A DNA stretch of 64,000 nucleotides from Erythrobasidium yunnanense (Eukaryota > Basidiomycota > Cystobasidiomycetes > Erythrobasidiales > Erythrobasidiaceae). Where the stretch lies: the NCBI GenBank assembly GCA_001600175.1, contig BCJC01000009.1, positions 248,001 to 312,000 on the forward strand. Direction: 5' to 3'. Position 1 is the stretch's first letter; each line of letters opens with the position of its first letter. A program made the position numbers and the translations under genes. This document shows positions 33,193 through 43,614 of this stretch, piece by piece. Below the pieces are notes generated by a model, which saw only the letters and a list, made by a program, of their open reading frames with translations, made no database searches and had not been told where the DNA came from.

Positions 33193-34297
33193 CTAGTTTG
33201 CGACAGGCTCCTCGATGTTTTCGTATCGCTCTGCATCCTTTCTTGATTGTCTGTACATGAATGGCTCGATTGCAGCCACTGCCGGAAAATCAAGACTCAG
33301 CAGCTTGTTCCTGACGAGTCACTTGCACACTCACCTATGAGCAATAATACCCATGTGAAGAGAGACAGGTAGAATGCCGGTCCGAACTTTCCATAGTCAG
33401 TGTCTTTAGCGATCTGCAGCAAGCGTATTCAGCGCCAATTTCGGTATCGCCTTGCTTGAATTATGACAGCCCTACCTTCTTTTCAGCCTGGAGAAAAATG
33501 TGCAGAGCATAGGCCCAAGTTGAGACGTTTAGAGCGAACGCGACTGTAAGGGTGCCGAGGAAAGCGAGGTGGACTGGTTTCTTGGCGAAACCTGTCAGCA
33601 GCACCGATGCACCGAAAGCGAGCCCAGATGCGGCAGAAGCTACGAGGTTTCACAATCAGATGTATGCTTGTGACGAGTGCTGCACAAAACTCACCAACTC
33701 CCGTCAGGCTGATGACAGATCGCATCGTTTATTAGCGGACTTCGAATAGTGAAGCGGGACAAGGCTACTTACACGTTGAGCTCGCGTAAGGGTCTTCGAC
33801 CAAGTTCGCCGATCTGACCCGCGAGCAAAGCTACTGCGTCAAGCTCTCCGCCAGCGAGCTTCACCCGAACGTCCACTTCCGTAGAATTAGCGGCTATGTA
33901 CTATGTTGAATGCCATTCAAACCTGAAAGCGACGGCAAGGGGGCCTACCATATGAATCGTATGAAGCACAGGCGCTCTGGCTGCAGAAACCTCGCACTCC
34001 AAGTCTAAGGCCCTGGAATTTTGGATTGTTCGCACCACCGGTACCTAGTCCAATAGACTTTGTGCTTCGCAGATCAGCCTAGCTTCCTTTGTCCTCTCAC
34101 CCCTCGACTTACATCGACATTGGTATAGAAGCTGAGCTGTAGAGGGGCGACACGGATCTTAGTCTGCAACCCTTGATGATGCAGTCTGTTGAACTTACCT
34201 TGTTGATCGTTGGCGTGGTACAACAGACGAGTACCGCAAGGATGAGCACGACGAGGCACAGGAATGCTTGCGCGATACGCAGACCTGATGGAGCCAT
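33193..34297 (-). CDS. SUR7/claudin-like four-helix membrane protein A
   Basis: Likely SUR7-family tetraspanner of the fungal plasma membrane (eisosome or cell-wall-linked domain). Eight exons (34297..34199, 34136..34113, 34057..33949, 33893..33773, 33708..33695, 33639..33476, 33413..33335, 33278..33193) give 231 aa. The first helix is IAQAFLCLVVLILAVLVCC. The extracellular loop contains GLRLGVRGFCSQSACASYDSY, a two-cysteine GFC...C signature like SUR7 and claudins. Three more helices follow (ASGLAFGASVLLTGF, LAFLGTLTVAFALNVSTWAYAL, GPAFYLSLFTWVLLLIVAAI), then a short charged tail ending EEPVAN. Exon 5 is only 14 nt. Exons 1, 2, 5 and 7 have exactly the same length as the matching exons of the neighbour at 34765-35908, showing tandem duplication. 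Confidence 0.85.
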
Positions 34298-34764
34298 GGT
34301 TTTCGGTCGTGCTGAGATCGTGGTGAGAAAGCAAGCGAAACTTGTCCAGGCTCCCCATAGCTTCGGAGTATTGTGCTGCGAGCACAGCCCGATGTTTTGA
34401 ATCGTTTGTTTGGCGTACCAAGGAAAATTGCTGCGGTATTGGTCGGGACAGGTCCGTGCTGGATCTGCAAGTCAGGCACGAAAGGTAAGCGGAGTGCGCC
34501 AATATAATAGCGGGGTGTAGAGAGATGAATTGAATGTGGCCTGGCATGAGCTAGTGACGATGGCAGCGTAGACAGGTCAGCTGAGCGGAACGGAGCATAA
34601 GCGGTTGGCGCAGGAGATGAAGAGGTTAGTAGACTCGCAGTATGTACATACGGGTATGACTTCGTATCGCTGCTTGCTAGTCTCTGCAGGGGATCGGTCT
34701 AAGCGGAAAATGTCCTCATCGGGACTGGTGTCAGTGCCACTGAATGCGAATTAGGCCATCAAGA
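34298..34764. other. intergenic, 467 bp between the SUR7-like pair
   Basis: Promoter of copy A and 3' region of copy B. No supported gene. Confidence 0.5.
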
Positions 34765-35908
34765 TCAGTAATCGTTACCGTATCCTCCTCCGCCTCCACC
34801 ATAGCCTCCACCTCCACGCTGTCCTTCTTCATCTCCATCTTTGCCTTGACCTTTGTTGGCTGAGGGCTCCAAGCCTGCCGCTACATAAATGCTAGTCAGC
34901 ATGTTGCCGTCACGGCCGAGTCAGATGTGCTCTTACCACCAAGCAGCAGTATCCAAGTAAACAGCGAGATCCAGAACGCTGGTCCCCAGCTACCGCGGTC
35001 CTTGACTCTTTCAAGCTATGCACCTGATTGTCAGCAGGGTCGCGCTTGTCGAGAGCTGGAGGAACCTACAGCTGATTTCGGCTTGTTGAATGTGCTGAAA
35101 GCATACCCCCAGGTAGAGATGTTCATGATGAAGGCAATAGCGAGAAAGCCCAGAAAAGCCATCCGTAAGGCCGAAAGCTGTATAGGAGTTTGATTGCGTT
35201 CTCCTTGCTTTGCAAAAGTGGCCAAAAGAGCTGAAAGGACCAGCGCGAACGTTGATGCGATAGTAGCTATGAAGCTTTACGTCAGTCTTCTGCTATCAGG
35301 CAAGCCTTCATCCTAGCTCACCGATGATAGACAAACTGAAGTAGCACCGTCAGCTTAAGTCTACGCAGGTACGCTACAAGGCCACCACTTACATATTCAG
35401 CTGGTACCAAGCTCTTCCTGAGGGGTTGGCACCTTTGCCAGCCAGAATAAATACAGCTTTCTTCTGTGGGTTGGTCAGCTTGAGATTAGCTGCCACCTTG
35501 GAAGGATTACCGGCTGCTTCATACGTCAGCCCGCTTCTACTGACGCGAACGGTTTGCGGCGGCTCACCATATGAGGAGTATGAAGCGCATTTGTTCTTAT
35601 TGCAGAAACCGCGTATACCAAGCACCAGGCCTGTAAAGTTGCTGTTGGGATCTACAGCCCTCCTTGTCGACTGTATTTGTCAAAGTCAGTAAGCAATTCC
35701 CTTTGTCTGCTGGATCGGGTCGCTCACCGAAACGTTGGTGACGAAGTTGAGCTATGATGACAGACAGGCTTAGCATTCATTTTGCATCTCACTGCATTGA
35801 GGCCCTCACATTGCGAGCTGTTGGTGTGGAACAGCAGACCAGGATTGCGAGTATTGTGACGATGAAGCAGAGACCAGCCTGCCCGAATCGTAAGCTAGAT
35901 GGAGCCAT
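34765..35908 (-). CDS. SUR7/claudin-like four-helix membrane protein B
   Basis: Tandem paralog of the protein at 33193-34297. Seven exons (35908..35810, 35751..35728, 35670..35393, 35335..35322, 35266..35070, 35015..34937, 34880..34765) give 268 aa. MAPSSLRFGQAGLCFIV matches MAPSGLRIAQAFLCLVV of copy A. The loop holds GLVLGIRGFCNKNKCASYSSY. A longer second half of the loop (PQTVRVSRSGLTYEAAGNP) is present where copy A has an intron. The last helix, GPAFWISLFTWILLL, is followed by a C-tail unlike copy A: acidic, then Gly/Tyr-rich (GGGGYGGGGGGYGNDY). The 14-nt microexon is kept. Probably plasma-membrane; function unproven. Confidence 0.85.
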
Positions 35909-36338
35909 GCATCCAGATGCTTGTTGGCTAGTGTTGCAAGTGGGTGTGTTGCTACAGGGTTACTGCAAGCGAGACAGCAACTCTGAGGCAGGTCACGGAG
36001 GCAGAGCGAGGAGAGATCCGCTTTCCTTTGAAGGGCCTAAAGGGCGTTCCCTTGTCAGCACCAGGTCGTGGTAAGTTAGCTTTAGCTTGAGGAGAGAGGT
36101 TGAAGGAGTCTAGATTGGCATCGGGACAGTCCAGCTGGAGATGAAGGGCCCAAGACAGCACGGGCTGGAGTTGGTGCCAGACGAGTGACGGGGAAGGAAC
36201 AAAGTAGCCAGGCATTCAGATCAAGTATTCCTGTCCCTGAGGCCAGATCGTCAGTTGTTTGGCCTCGCCCGAGGCTACTTCAGTCGCTTTCGCTCTCTTC
36301 GCACACCATCACCTGAACCACCCGAAGAGCCAGAAACG
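35909..36338. other. intergenic, 430 bp divergent promoter of SUR7-like B and ARG4
   Basis: Both genes read away from this region. An in-frame ATG at 36255 opens 28 codons ahead of the chosen ARG4 start and could be a targeting leader or untranslated. Nothing else seen. Confidence 0.45.
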
Positions 36339-38181
36339 ATGAGTACCGCGCCAGCAGAGGGCAAGCTATGGGGAAAAGGTCGCTTTACAGGCGCTACAGA
36401 TCCCCTCATGCACGCCTTCAACCAGTCGCTCAGCTATGATAAGCGCATGTGGAAAGCCGACTTGGTGGGCTCGCAAGCGTACGCCAAAGGACTCGTCAAA
36501 GCTGGCGTCTTGACAGAAGAGGAGCAGAAGGTATGGGAGGGCATTCTATCGATGCTGGCTGGATTTCGCGAAAAAAGGTCGAGTCGATAGGGTGCCAAAG
36601 AACCGCTACCGGCGACTTGGTCGCAAGGAATCAGCCAGCTAGATCTGGGATCATCACAATTCTGCAAGATGTCTGACAGGCTCTTTGTGCGATACTCCAA
36701 CAGAAAATCCATGATGGTCTCGAGAAAATCAAGTCAGAATGGGAGTCAGGCAAATTCGTGGAAAAGGCCAATGACGAAGACATCCACACTGCGAACGAAC
36801 GACGTCTTGCGGAGATCATTGGCCCTGTAGCAGGTGCATCTTAACATTCTACCCCTATCTTCACTCATCAGGCTAACAAAATTTGGGCCAGGCAAACTGC
36901 ATACTGGACGCTCGCGTAATGACCAAGTCGCTACTGACATGCGCCTCTGGCTGCTTGAAGAGGTGGAGAAGCTGGAGACTTTCCTGAAAGATCTTATCAA
37001 GGTCATGGTCGCGCGCGCAGAGAGCGAGATTGACCATGTCATGCCAGGCTACACTCATCTGCAGGTAAGCATAGGCACATCATGCTTCTTGTACCAGCTG
37101 ACAACCGGTATCCAGCGCGCCCAACCGATCAGATGGTCACACTTCCTTCTTTCGCATTGCGGCTTCTTCACGAATGACCTGAAGCGTCTGCAAGACCTCA
37201 AGCCTCGTGTCTCTGTTCTTCCTCTGGGTTCAGGCCCTCTGGCTGGCAACCCCTTCGCCATGCCTCGAGACTTGCTTCAAGCAGAACTTGGTTTCGCTTC
37301 ACTTTCGCTCAACTCGATGCAGGTGCGCTTCGCCTTCACTTTACAAAGCTGGATATCAGAGCCTAATATGATATGTGCAGGGTGTCGCCGACCGAGACTT
37401 CATTGCAGAATTCCTCTTCTGGGTCTCAATGACCATGATCCACGTCTCTCGCCTCGCCGAAGATCTCATCGTCTACTCCACTGCCGAATTCGGCTTCGTT
37501 ACTCTCAGCGATGCATACAGCACCGGTTCATCCATCATGCCGCAAAAGAAGAACCCTGATTCTCTCGAACTACTTCGTGGAAAGTCCGGTCGCACGTTCG
37601 GCCAGCTTGCAGGCTTGATGATGACGCTCAAGGGCGTTCCTTCAACTTACAACAAAGATCTGCAAGAAGACAAGGAGCCCATGTTCGATGCGGCCGATAC
37701 TATCGACTTTTCGCTGCAGATCTTGCAGGGAGTCATGTCTACTCTGACTGTGCGTCGATCTTGCATTGTATGTTGGACATTGCAACTAACATCAGGCACA
37801 GATCCACCCAGAAAACATGAAGAAGTCGCTGACGCCCGACATGCTGGCTACGGATCTTGCCGAATACTTGGTTCGCAAAGGCGTAAGTCTGCTTACCGTT
37901 CTCTCCGAGCATGTTATTGACCTTTTCTCGTCCGACAGATGCCTTTCCGCGAGACGCACCACATCTCCGGCTCTGCTGTCAAGCTTGCTGAGGAGAACAA
38001 AATCCCTCTATCGGATCTTTCGCTCGAACAGCTGCAGGGCTTGTGCCCGCTATTCGAGAAAGACGTTACGGAGGTCTTTAGCTTCGAGACGAGTGTAGAG
38101 CGGAGGAATGTCGTGGGAGGTACTAGCAGGCGCGCTGTCTTAGAGGCTGTCGAGTCGATCAAGAAGATTGTCGGAGCATGA
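36339..38181 (+). CDS. ARG4: argininosuccinate lyase
   Basis: Last step of arginine synthesis: argininosuccinate to arginine and fumarate. Seven exons (36339-36530, 36704-36833, 36892-37064, 37116-37322, 37381-37749, 37802-37882, 37939-38181) give 464 aa, the normal length. The start [23 protein letters not shown] and [18 protein letters not shown] (substrate loop) are typical. [17 protein letters not shown] holds the catalytic His. The fumarase/ASL signature [12 protein letters not shown] follows, with its catalytic Ser, near residue 300. The first intron, 173 nt, is long for this window. An upstream in-frame ATG at 36255 would add [17 protein letters not shown], which could be a mitochondrial leader. 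Some fungal ASLs are cytosolic, so I chose the ATG that matches the core. Confidence 0.95.
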
Positions 38182-38313
38182 AGTCAAGGCACCTAATCAG
38201 TTCTATTCGGCACTTAGAGGTAGACGAGCATTAGTAATACAGTACATCCGGACATTTACCCAGATCTTCCTTTGCGCATCACCCTTGTCTCGGGTCAGCG
38301 TCTTCCCGACATC

Positions 38314-39490
38314 ATGGCTTCTTTGCATCTTCTAGACAATCTCTTTGGACGTTTAAGTGTACGAACCTGCACATCGCCAGCCTGCGCCGGCCCTTCAATG
38401 CGCAGCTACGCAACGCACAGCAATCTTCTGGGCTCACTTTCGCCCGCCGAGGGATCGCACAAGAAGGTGCGCAGCAATGCAGACTCATCAGTATCGTATC
38501 TACCGCAAGAATGCTGATATCTAGATGTTACCTCTTCCTTGTCCCGCTGGAATGAACAGAAAATAAGAGTCGCCAGAGGTTCTTCGTCAGGACATGGAGG
38601 GACATCAGGGAGAGGTCATAAAGGCCAGAAGTCACGCTCTGGAGGAGGTCCGCGAGTAGGCTTTGAGGGTGGTCAAACGCCCTTGATGCGGACTATGCCC
38701 AAAGTCGGCTTCACAAATTCGCACGTCTCGGCGTATCCTTCCGTAAGCGTGCATGGGCTGATACGATGTTTGTCGTACAGACACAAGAAAGAGATGTCTG
38801 AAGTTACTATCCCGAAACTGCTGCTGTGGATCAAGCAAGGCCGGATCGACCCTACCAAGCTGATCACGATGAAAGAGCTACACGACTCAAACCTAGTGCA
38901 TAAAGTCAGAGAGGGAGGAGTAAAGTTACTGGAAGGCGTGCGTGCTCCTCCGCATTCTACTATAGCTTCCAGCTGAAGTCGATGGTATATGCAGAAATCC
39001 CAGGGCAAGACTACGAAACTACCTCCGCTTAATATCGTCATTTCGAGAGCTTCGAAGTCAGCTATCCGTGCTGTAGAAAGTGCAGGCGGGAAGATCGAGT
39101 GCCGGTACTACAATGAGCTTGGATTGAGGGCTCTCCTACGGCCAGGCAGCTTGTGAGTCTACCCTTTTCTCCCCTCGAAGGCACCTCAGCTAATTGTTCC
39201 ATATCTTGCAGTGCCAAGAAGGGCAGACCTCTGCCGAAAGAAGCGTCAGTTTCTTCTTCTTCTGCCATCAGCTGGTTTGTACTGACTCCATGTCGATATT
39301 CAGCCTACCGACGCGAAGAAGCGATATCGAATACTATTCACAATGGGAGAAACGCGGCTATCTTGCTGAGAAGCCTGCTTCTTCCTCTGCCGAGCCGGCC
39401 AGGTTGAAGGAAGCCATGCCCTGGAACAGTAGTCCGTTGCCGTTAGATGGCGCGGGACGCGTGTATGCGGAAGCAACTGCGCAGATCTGA
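38314..39490 (+). CDS. mitochondrial large-subunit ribosomal protein uL15m
   Basis: Homolog of bacterial L15 with a mitochondrial leader. Exons 38314-38466, 38560-38732, 38781-38937, 38995-39152, 39212-39244 and 39304-39490 give 286 aa. The leader ([21 protein letters not shown]) is Arg/Ser-rich. [20 protein letters not shown] leads into [22 protein letters not shown], the L15 signature of Gly-rich rRNA-binding loops. [18 protein letters not shown] and VKLLEG match the C-terminal L15 fold. [20 protein letters not shown] is a fungal mitochondrial extension. The second intron is uncertain: a GTATCC donor at 38733 keeps the frame, and a GTAAGC donor 10 nt on can also work with a shifted acceptor. 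Confidence 0.9.
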
Positions 39491-39728
39491 TGCTGAATTG
39501 TCTGTTGTATCGAAAGGTTCCAAGAAGATGGGTCAAGACCTCGTGTCATGTTCCGTTTCTGTACCTTCCCTACAACAGCGAACACCGTCTGTAGGCTGGC
39601 CATCAAACACTACCTGGTACTCTACCTAATGCTTGCTCTTGCTCTGCTGCCACTATGAAAGCAGAGAAAAAGCTGATCGACCACACCGGCCGTGAGGAGC
39701 AGATGTAATGCAATAACTTGCCCGTGAC

Positions 39729-40949
39729 TTATACTTCGGCATCCTCATACCTCAACAGGTCCAGCATGTCCAGCTTGTCTAACAGTTCTTGCGTTTCCAA
39801 TGTTATACCTTTCGAACGAGTCGCCTGGTCCACGATCCTCCGCAGATGTGCCCTTCTGTAAGGCATTTGACGCGACCATGGTCCCTCAGATTCATCAAAC
39901 CCTATTCTGATGCGTTGGATGTTTCTGCTTGGCCATTCATTATCCATGAATAGCATCAGGCACTCGAGCAGTTGCGCCATACTCTTCGCCGCTATAACAA
40001 AGTGCTTGAGGCCATACGGCAGGTTAGGTATCGACTCCCGCAGTGATAAATCACGCCTGAAGCCGAGGTCGAGCTTCTGCAGTATCGGCAAACGCTCAGA
40101 GCTAGTCACAAAGATGTTCCGGTCCAACGGCGTATAGACCCGTAGCGCCAGATACGTCAAGCGCTCCCAAATATGCTGACCACAGACGTCGATTACTGAG
40201 GTGATGATTGGCGAGGGACAAGCCAACGCGTAGAACCTCAAAATCTCGAGATGTTTCGGAGATGCCAAGGCCATGCATTCAAAAAGATCCTGGGCACTCT
40301 CCATGAACATGATCTCCAGCTGTTTAAGCTCGTGCAGAGAATGCTCTGGGCCTCCCATAGACCGGTCACTTGACCTGGTGAATATGTACAGGCCGACCAA
40401 AGATCGGAAGTGAGAACAATCTCGGAAGAGTGTATGTTTACGATTCTTGGACTTGTGAAACGTGATGGAGAGGCTCTGAAGCCTCTGCAGCGCAGGCAGT
40501 TGGGCGAGATTCTGGATGAATGCGCTGATATCGGAGGAGGTGCCAGAAACCCACAAATAGAGGTGTGAGATATCGACACAGTGCACGAGACAATCCTTTA
40601 CTCTTGCCATGAGCATCGTCCATGACCCTTCGGTTGGCGAATCGTCCGTCGCAATAGCTAGATAGCGCACCGGCGCCATACTCTTGAAGCCAGTTCCGTA
40701 TCTAGCTGCGTTCGAGGAGATCTTGTCGAAGTCTTTACAGCTGAATAGCTGCTCGTATAGCAGAGGTACCGCGATGGCAGACAGGCGTCGGGACACCAGG
40801 GCCAAAGCGCATAGATTGGCCCTGGTGCGCCTGGCCTTCGGTTCCACGTCCCATTTGCAGAGATAGCTATGATTCACGAGCTCCTTCGACTGAAACTCGC
40901 GAAAGATAGCAGTGAGAACTTCGCTGGGCAGATCCGAGAGCGTGGTCAT
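39729..40949 (-). CDS. F-box protein, copy 1
   Basis: Single-exon 406-aa protein. MTTLSDLPSEVLTAIFREF is the N-terminal F-box helix (LPxEVLxxIF), which binds Skp1. ALALVSRRLSAIAVPLLYEQLF completes it (LVSRRL..iA.PLLYe.l). The rest is a run of weak leucine-rich repeats (LQRLQSLSITF, LHELKQLEIMF, PKHLEILRFYALACPSP, LPILQKLDLGF). It probably selects substrates for an SCF ligase. It is a tandem paralog of the gene at 41262-42494 (same start, same repeat order), and lies convergent to uL15m. Confidence 0.85.
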   Translation of the reverse strand: MTTLSDLPSEVLTAIFREFQSKELVNHSYLCKWDVEPKARRTRANLCALALVSRRLSAIAVPLLYEQLFSCKDFDKISSNAARYGTGFKSMAPVRYLAIATDDSPTEGSWTMLMARVKDCLVHCVDISHLYLWVSGTSSDISAFIQNLAQLPALQRLQSLSITFHKSKNRKHTLFRDCSHFRSLVGLYIFTRSSDRSMGGPEHSLHELKQLEIMFMESAQDLFECMALASPKHLEILRFYALACPSPIITSVIDVCGQHIWERLTYLALRVYTPLDRNIFVTSSERLPILQKLDLGFRRDLSLRESIPNLPYGLKHFVIAAKSMAQLLECLMLFMDNEWPSRNIQRIRIGFDESEGPWSRQMPYRRAHLRRIVDQATRSKGITLETQELLDKLDMLDLLRYEDAEV

Positions 40950-41261
40950 CTGGGATGCATGTCAGCTATCTGAGCCATCGCAGACGAGTCTGTATATCTA
41001 CCGATAACGTAGAGCGTTGCTCGGCTCTCTTTGCAAGTTGGAGTGCTCCGAAGCTGTCGTCTGGGAGGTAGGCTGCTATCTATCTGCATCTGCATGATGA
41101 TTTCGATGTCACTTCCTCGGAACACAATACAATACAACCACTACAACACGTCTGATGCTGGACGTTATCTGCCCTTCCAGCTATCTGTGAAAAAAAAAAA
41201 AACAATGATGTGCTTAACTAGTTTGTCCAAAGCGAGTGTGCATCAGGGCCTGGCATATCTA
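40950..41261. other. intergenic, 312 bp between the F-box pair
   Basis: Promoter of F-box copy 1 and 3' region of copy 2. It includes a run of 13 A (41190-41202). Nothing else supported. Confidence 0.5.
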
Positions 41262-42494
41262 TCAGCTACTGGAGTCCCATGCTTCCAAAGCACCTACTTG
41301 ATCCATTATGTCTTCCGGTGCCAGAACGATGCCTTTTGATCGGGTACCGTCCACCGCCTGTTGCGCGACGCTCAGCAGGTGTGCCATCGTATATGTCTCT
41401 TCACCCCAACTGTTCTCAGGCCTCTCATCAAAGTCTACTTCAATGCAGTGCATTCTCTTCCCTAGCCAATCCTTGCTCGCGATTAAGGTCAAGCTGTCGA
41501 GCAGCTGGGTCATGTCGCGCGGCGCGATGCAGAACAAGTCCAGACCGTGAGGCAGGATAGGAACAGAGTCTCCTAGCGGAGTATTAACTGGAAGGCAGAG
41601 CTTCAGGCGTCGCAGCCCCGGCAGGCGACTAGCTCCTCTTAAGAACGAATCTCGGGCCAAGGATGATTCGCAGTCTAATTGAAGAATCGCCAGAGATGTC
41701 CATGTGTCATGTCCAAATATTTGAGGAACTGATGTAATCGACGGAGAGGCCGAATGCAGTCCCCAGAATTCTAGTATCTCGAGGCTATTCGGGCATGCGA
41801 GTGCCATGCATGCAGACGTCTCTCGCGCATTATCCAGGTAGGCGGTCTGTAGGTGCTTCAGGTGAAGCAAAGGTTGGTCTGGACTGGCTATCGACTGCAT
41901 AGACTTCCCAACGACGATCCCGAGTCCAGTCAAAGCTTGGAACTGACAGCAATCTCGAAAGAGGTCATGTCTCGCATCCATAGACCTTTCGAGTCGGACC
42001 TGAAGGCTTCGTAAATTCTTCAACACTGGGATTTTCGCCAGATTGAGTATAAAAGCGCTATTGTCAGAGCATTTTCCGGAGATCTCCAGGCAGAGATGCA
42101 AAATCTTGGTACATTGCACGAGATGTTTGCGCAGCGTTTGTAGGAATTCCCCTGGGAGTTCCCCTGCAACCGTATCAACCACCTCAATCCGTAAGTAGCG
42201 GACGTATGACATGCCACGGAGGCCCGCTCGACGATCGAGCCTGTTCCGGATAATCCTCAAGAGGATTTTGTAGATATCTTCGGGGTCGAACAACTGCTCA
42301 TAAAGGAGAGGGAGCGCGATCGAAAACAGGCGTCTCGAGACCAGAGCCAAAGAGCAGAGGTTGGCTCTGACAGCTAGAGCATCTGGCTCTACGATCCAGT
42401 TGCAGAGGTATTTGTGGTTGGTGAGCTCCTTCGACAGGAACTCGCGAAAGATAGCGGTGAGGATCTCGTTTGGAAGGTCTGTGAGCGTAGTCAT
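41262..42494 (-). CDS. F-box protein, copy 2
   Basis: Single-exon 410-aa paralog of the preceding gene. MTTLTDLPNEILTAIFREFLSKEL and LALVSRRLFSIALPLLYEQLF form the F-box. Leucine-rich stretches follow (ILHLCLEISG, LKNLRSLQVRLERS, LKHLQTAYLDNA, SLEILEFWGLHSASPSI, LPGLRRLKLCL). Residues ANLCxLALVSRRL and the spacing to each repeat agree with copy 1, but the repeats are strongly diverged, so the pair is not recent or the substrates differ. Both copies lack introns in the repeat region, unlike most genes here. Confidence 0.85.
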   Translation of the reverse strand: MTTLTDLPNEILTAIFREFLSKELTNHKYLCNWIVEPDALAVRANLCSLALVSRRLFSIALPLLYEQLFDPEDIYKILLRIIRNRLDRRAGLRGMSYVRYLRIEVVDTVAGELPGEFLQTLRKHLVQCTKILHLCLEISGKCSDNSAFILNLAKIPVLKNLRSLQVRLERSMDARHDLFRDCCQFQALTGLGIVVGKSMQSIASPDQPLLHLKHLQTAYLDNARETSACMALACPNSLEILEFWGLHSASPSITSVPQIFGHDTWTSLAILQLDCESSLARDSFLRGASRLPGLRRLKLCLPVNTPLGDSVPILPHGLDLFCIAPRDMTQLLDSLTLIASKDWLGKRMHCIEVDFDERPENSWGEETYTMAHLLSVAQQAVDGTRSKGIVLAPEDIMDQVGALEAWDSSS

Positions 42495-42666
42495 CTAGAG
42501 TCGAAAGTCAGCCGTCTAAGCTACTTCTTTACGTGTACATATACCCACCGAGATTGTGTAGCTCTACTCAAGTCTTTCTTAGCATGTTTTGGAGCGGAAC
42601 CAAGCTGTTGTCTGACGATAGGGGTCAGATGATGCTCTTTGCCTCTGCTTTTACAACTCCAACGCG

Positions 42667-43197
42667 ATGTCAGGTACTTACTCACTCTTTCCCTCTTGAC
42701 CACCTGCAGACCTCTGAATTGTCCTTTACTCAGCCCTCCCTTCTCCTGATGAGCAAGCCCGCTATATGCAACTCGCGCTCGACGAAGCGTTCAAATGCGA
42801 GCCCACACCATCTGCTTTCTGCGTAGGCGCAGTGATCATCAAAGATTCCCAGATCTTATCTACTGGCTATTCTCGGGAGCTTCCAGGAAATACACACGCT
42901 GAGCAATGCGCGATCGACAAGCTCCTCTCCTCCCACCCCGACAAAGGTCTAGAGATATTGAAAGGAAGTGATATATACACGACTATGGAGCCTTGTTCTA
43001 TCAGGCTTTCGGGAAACAGACCATGCACTGACAGGATACTGGAATATGGTATCAAGAGAGTCTTCTTGGGTACATTGGAGCCGGAGGATTTCGTCAATTG
43101 TACAGGCATAAGCAAGCTCAAGGAGAATGGAGTGGAGATAGTCACGGTCGAAGGCTTTGCGGAGAAATGCCTGAAGGTAGCGAAGAGAGGACACTGA
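42667..43197 (+). CDS. RIB2/RibD-type pyrimidine deaminase
   Basis: Likely the deaminase of riboflavin synthesis, or a close relative. Exons 42667-42673 (7 nt: ATG TCA G) and 42734-43197 give 156 aa starting MSALPSPDEQARYMQLALDEAF. The zinc site is NTHAEQCAIDKL (His, Glu) with TMEPCSIRLSGNRPC (two Cys), in the RibD/RIB2 spacing. GAVIIKDSQILSTGYSRELPG precedes it. The end ENGVEIVTVEGFAEKCLKVAKR is a normal C-terminus; the reductase or pseudouridine-synthase halves fused to this domain in bacteria and in yeast Rib2 are absent. The 7-nt coding first exon is inferred from splice borders and the reading frame. In-frame ATG at 42766 would lose the first helix. Confidence 0.82.
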
Positions 43198-43614
43198 GGG
43201 CGACTTAGAACGTATAGGTGTGTGCTTCGACGGTCCTTCCGGCAGATATCAGCAATTGTTCACTTACTGAAGGTGCCCAAAAGACAGCCGAAGACTCTAG
43301 CATCAGCGGTCAGGCTCGCTGTAGGCCATACTAATGCTCACCCAAAAATTTGCAGAAGCAGAAAGTCAGGAAGTCCTCTCACTCTCAGAGACAGGAGACG
43401 AACCTCAGACGAGAGCCTGTCCTCAGCGGCGATCTGCAAGCCACAGGGTTTGAGCTCGAATTTTTGGGAGAGCACGAGCAAGATATCCTGATCAGATGGC
43501 GTGAGGTGGACAGACGACTTTGATACTTCAGTGTAGCATGAAGATCACTCTCATTGAGTCATATACTATAGCAACAACAGCTTCACCGCTCGAACTGTGG
43601 CCCCACTTCGAATA
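43198..43614. other. intergenic, 417 bp between convergent genes
   Basis: 3' regions of the RIB2-type deaminase gene and the dynactin gene. Contains a 15-bp inverted repeat (listed separately). No coding signal. Confidence 0.5.
43336..43473. repeat. 15-bp inverted repeat, arms 108 bp apart
   Basis: The left arm GCTCACCCAAAAATT (43336-43350) and the right arm AATTTTTGGGAGAGC (43459-43473) pair at 14 of 15 positions. The loop holds a weaker GACAGG...CCTGTC pairing. Could be a relic of a small inverted-repeat element or a 3' structure. Confidence 0.6.

Noticed and set aside
41190-41202. Run of 13 A, possible tail of a retroposed copy
   Set aside because: No target-site duplication or coding remnant beside it; simple slippage is enough.
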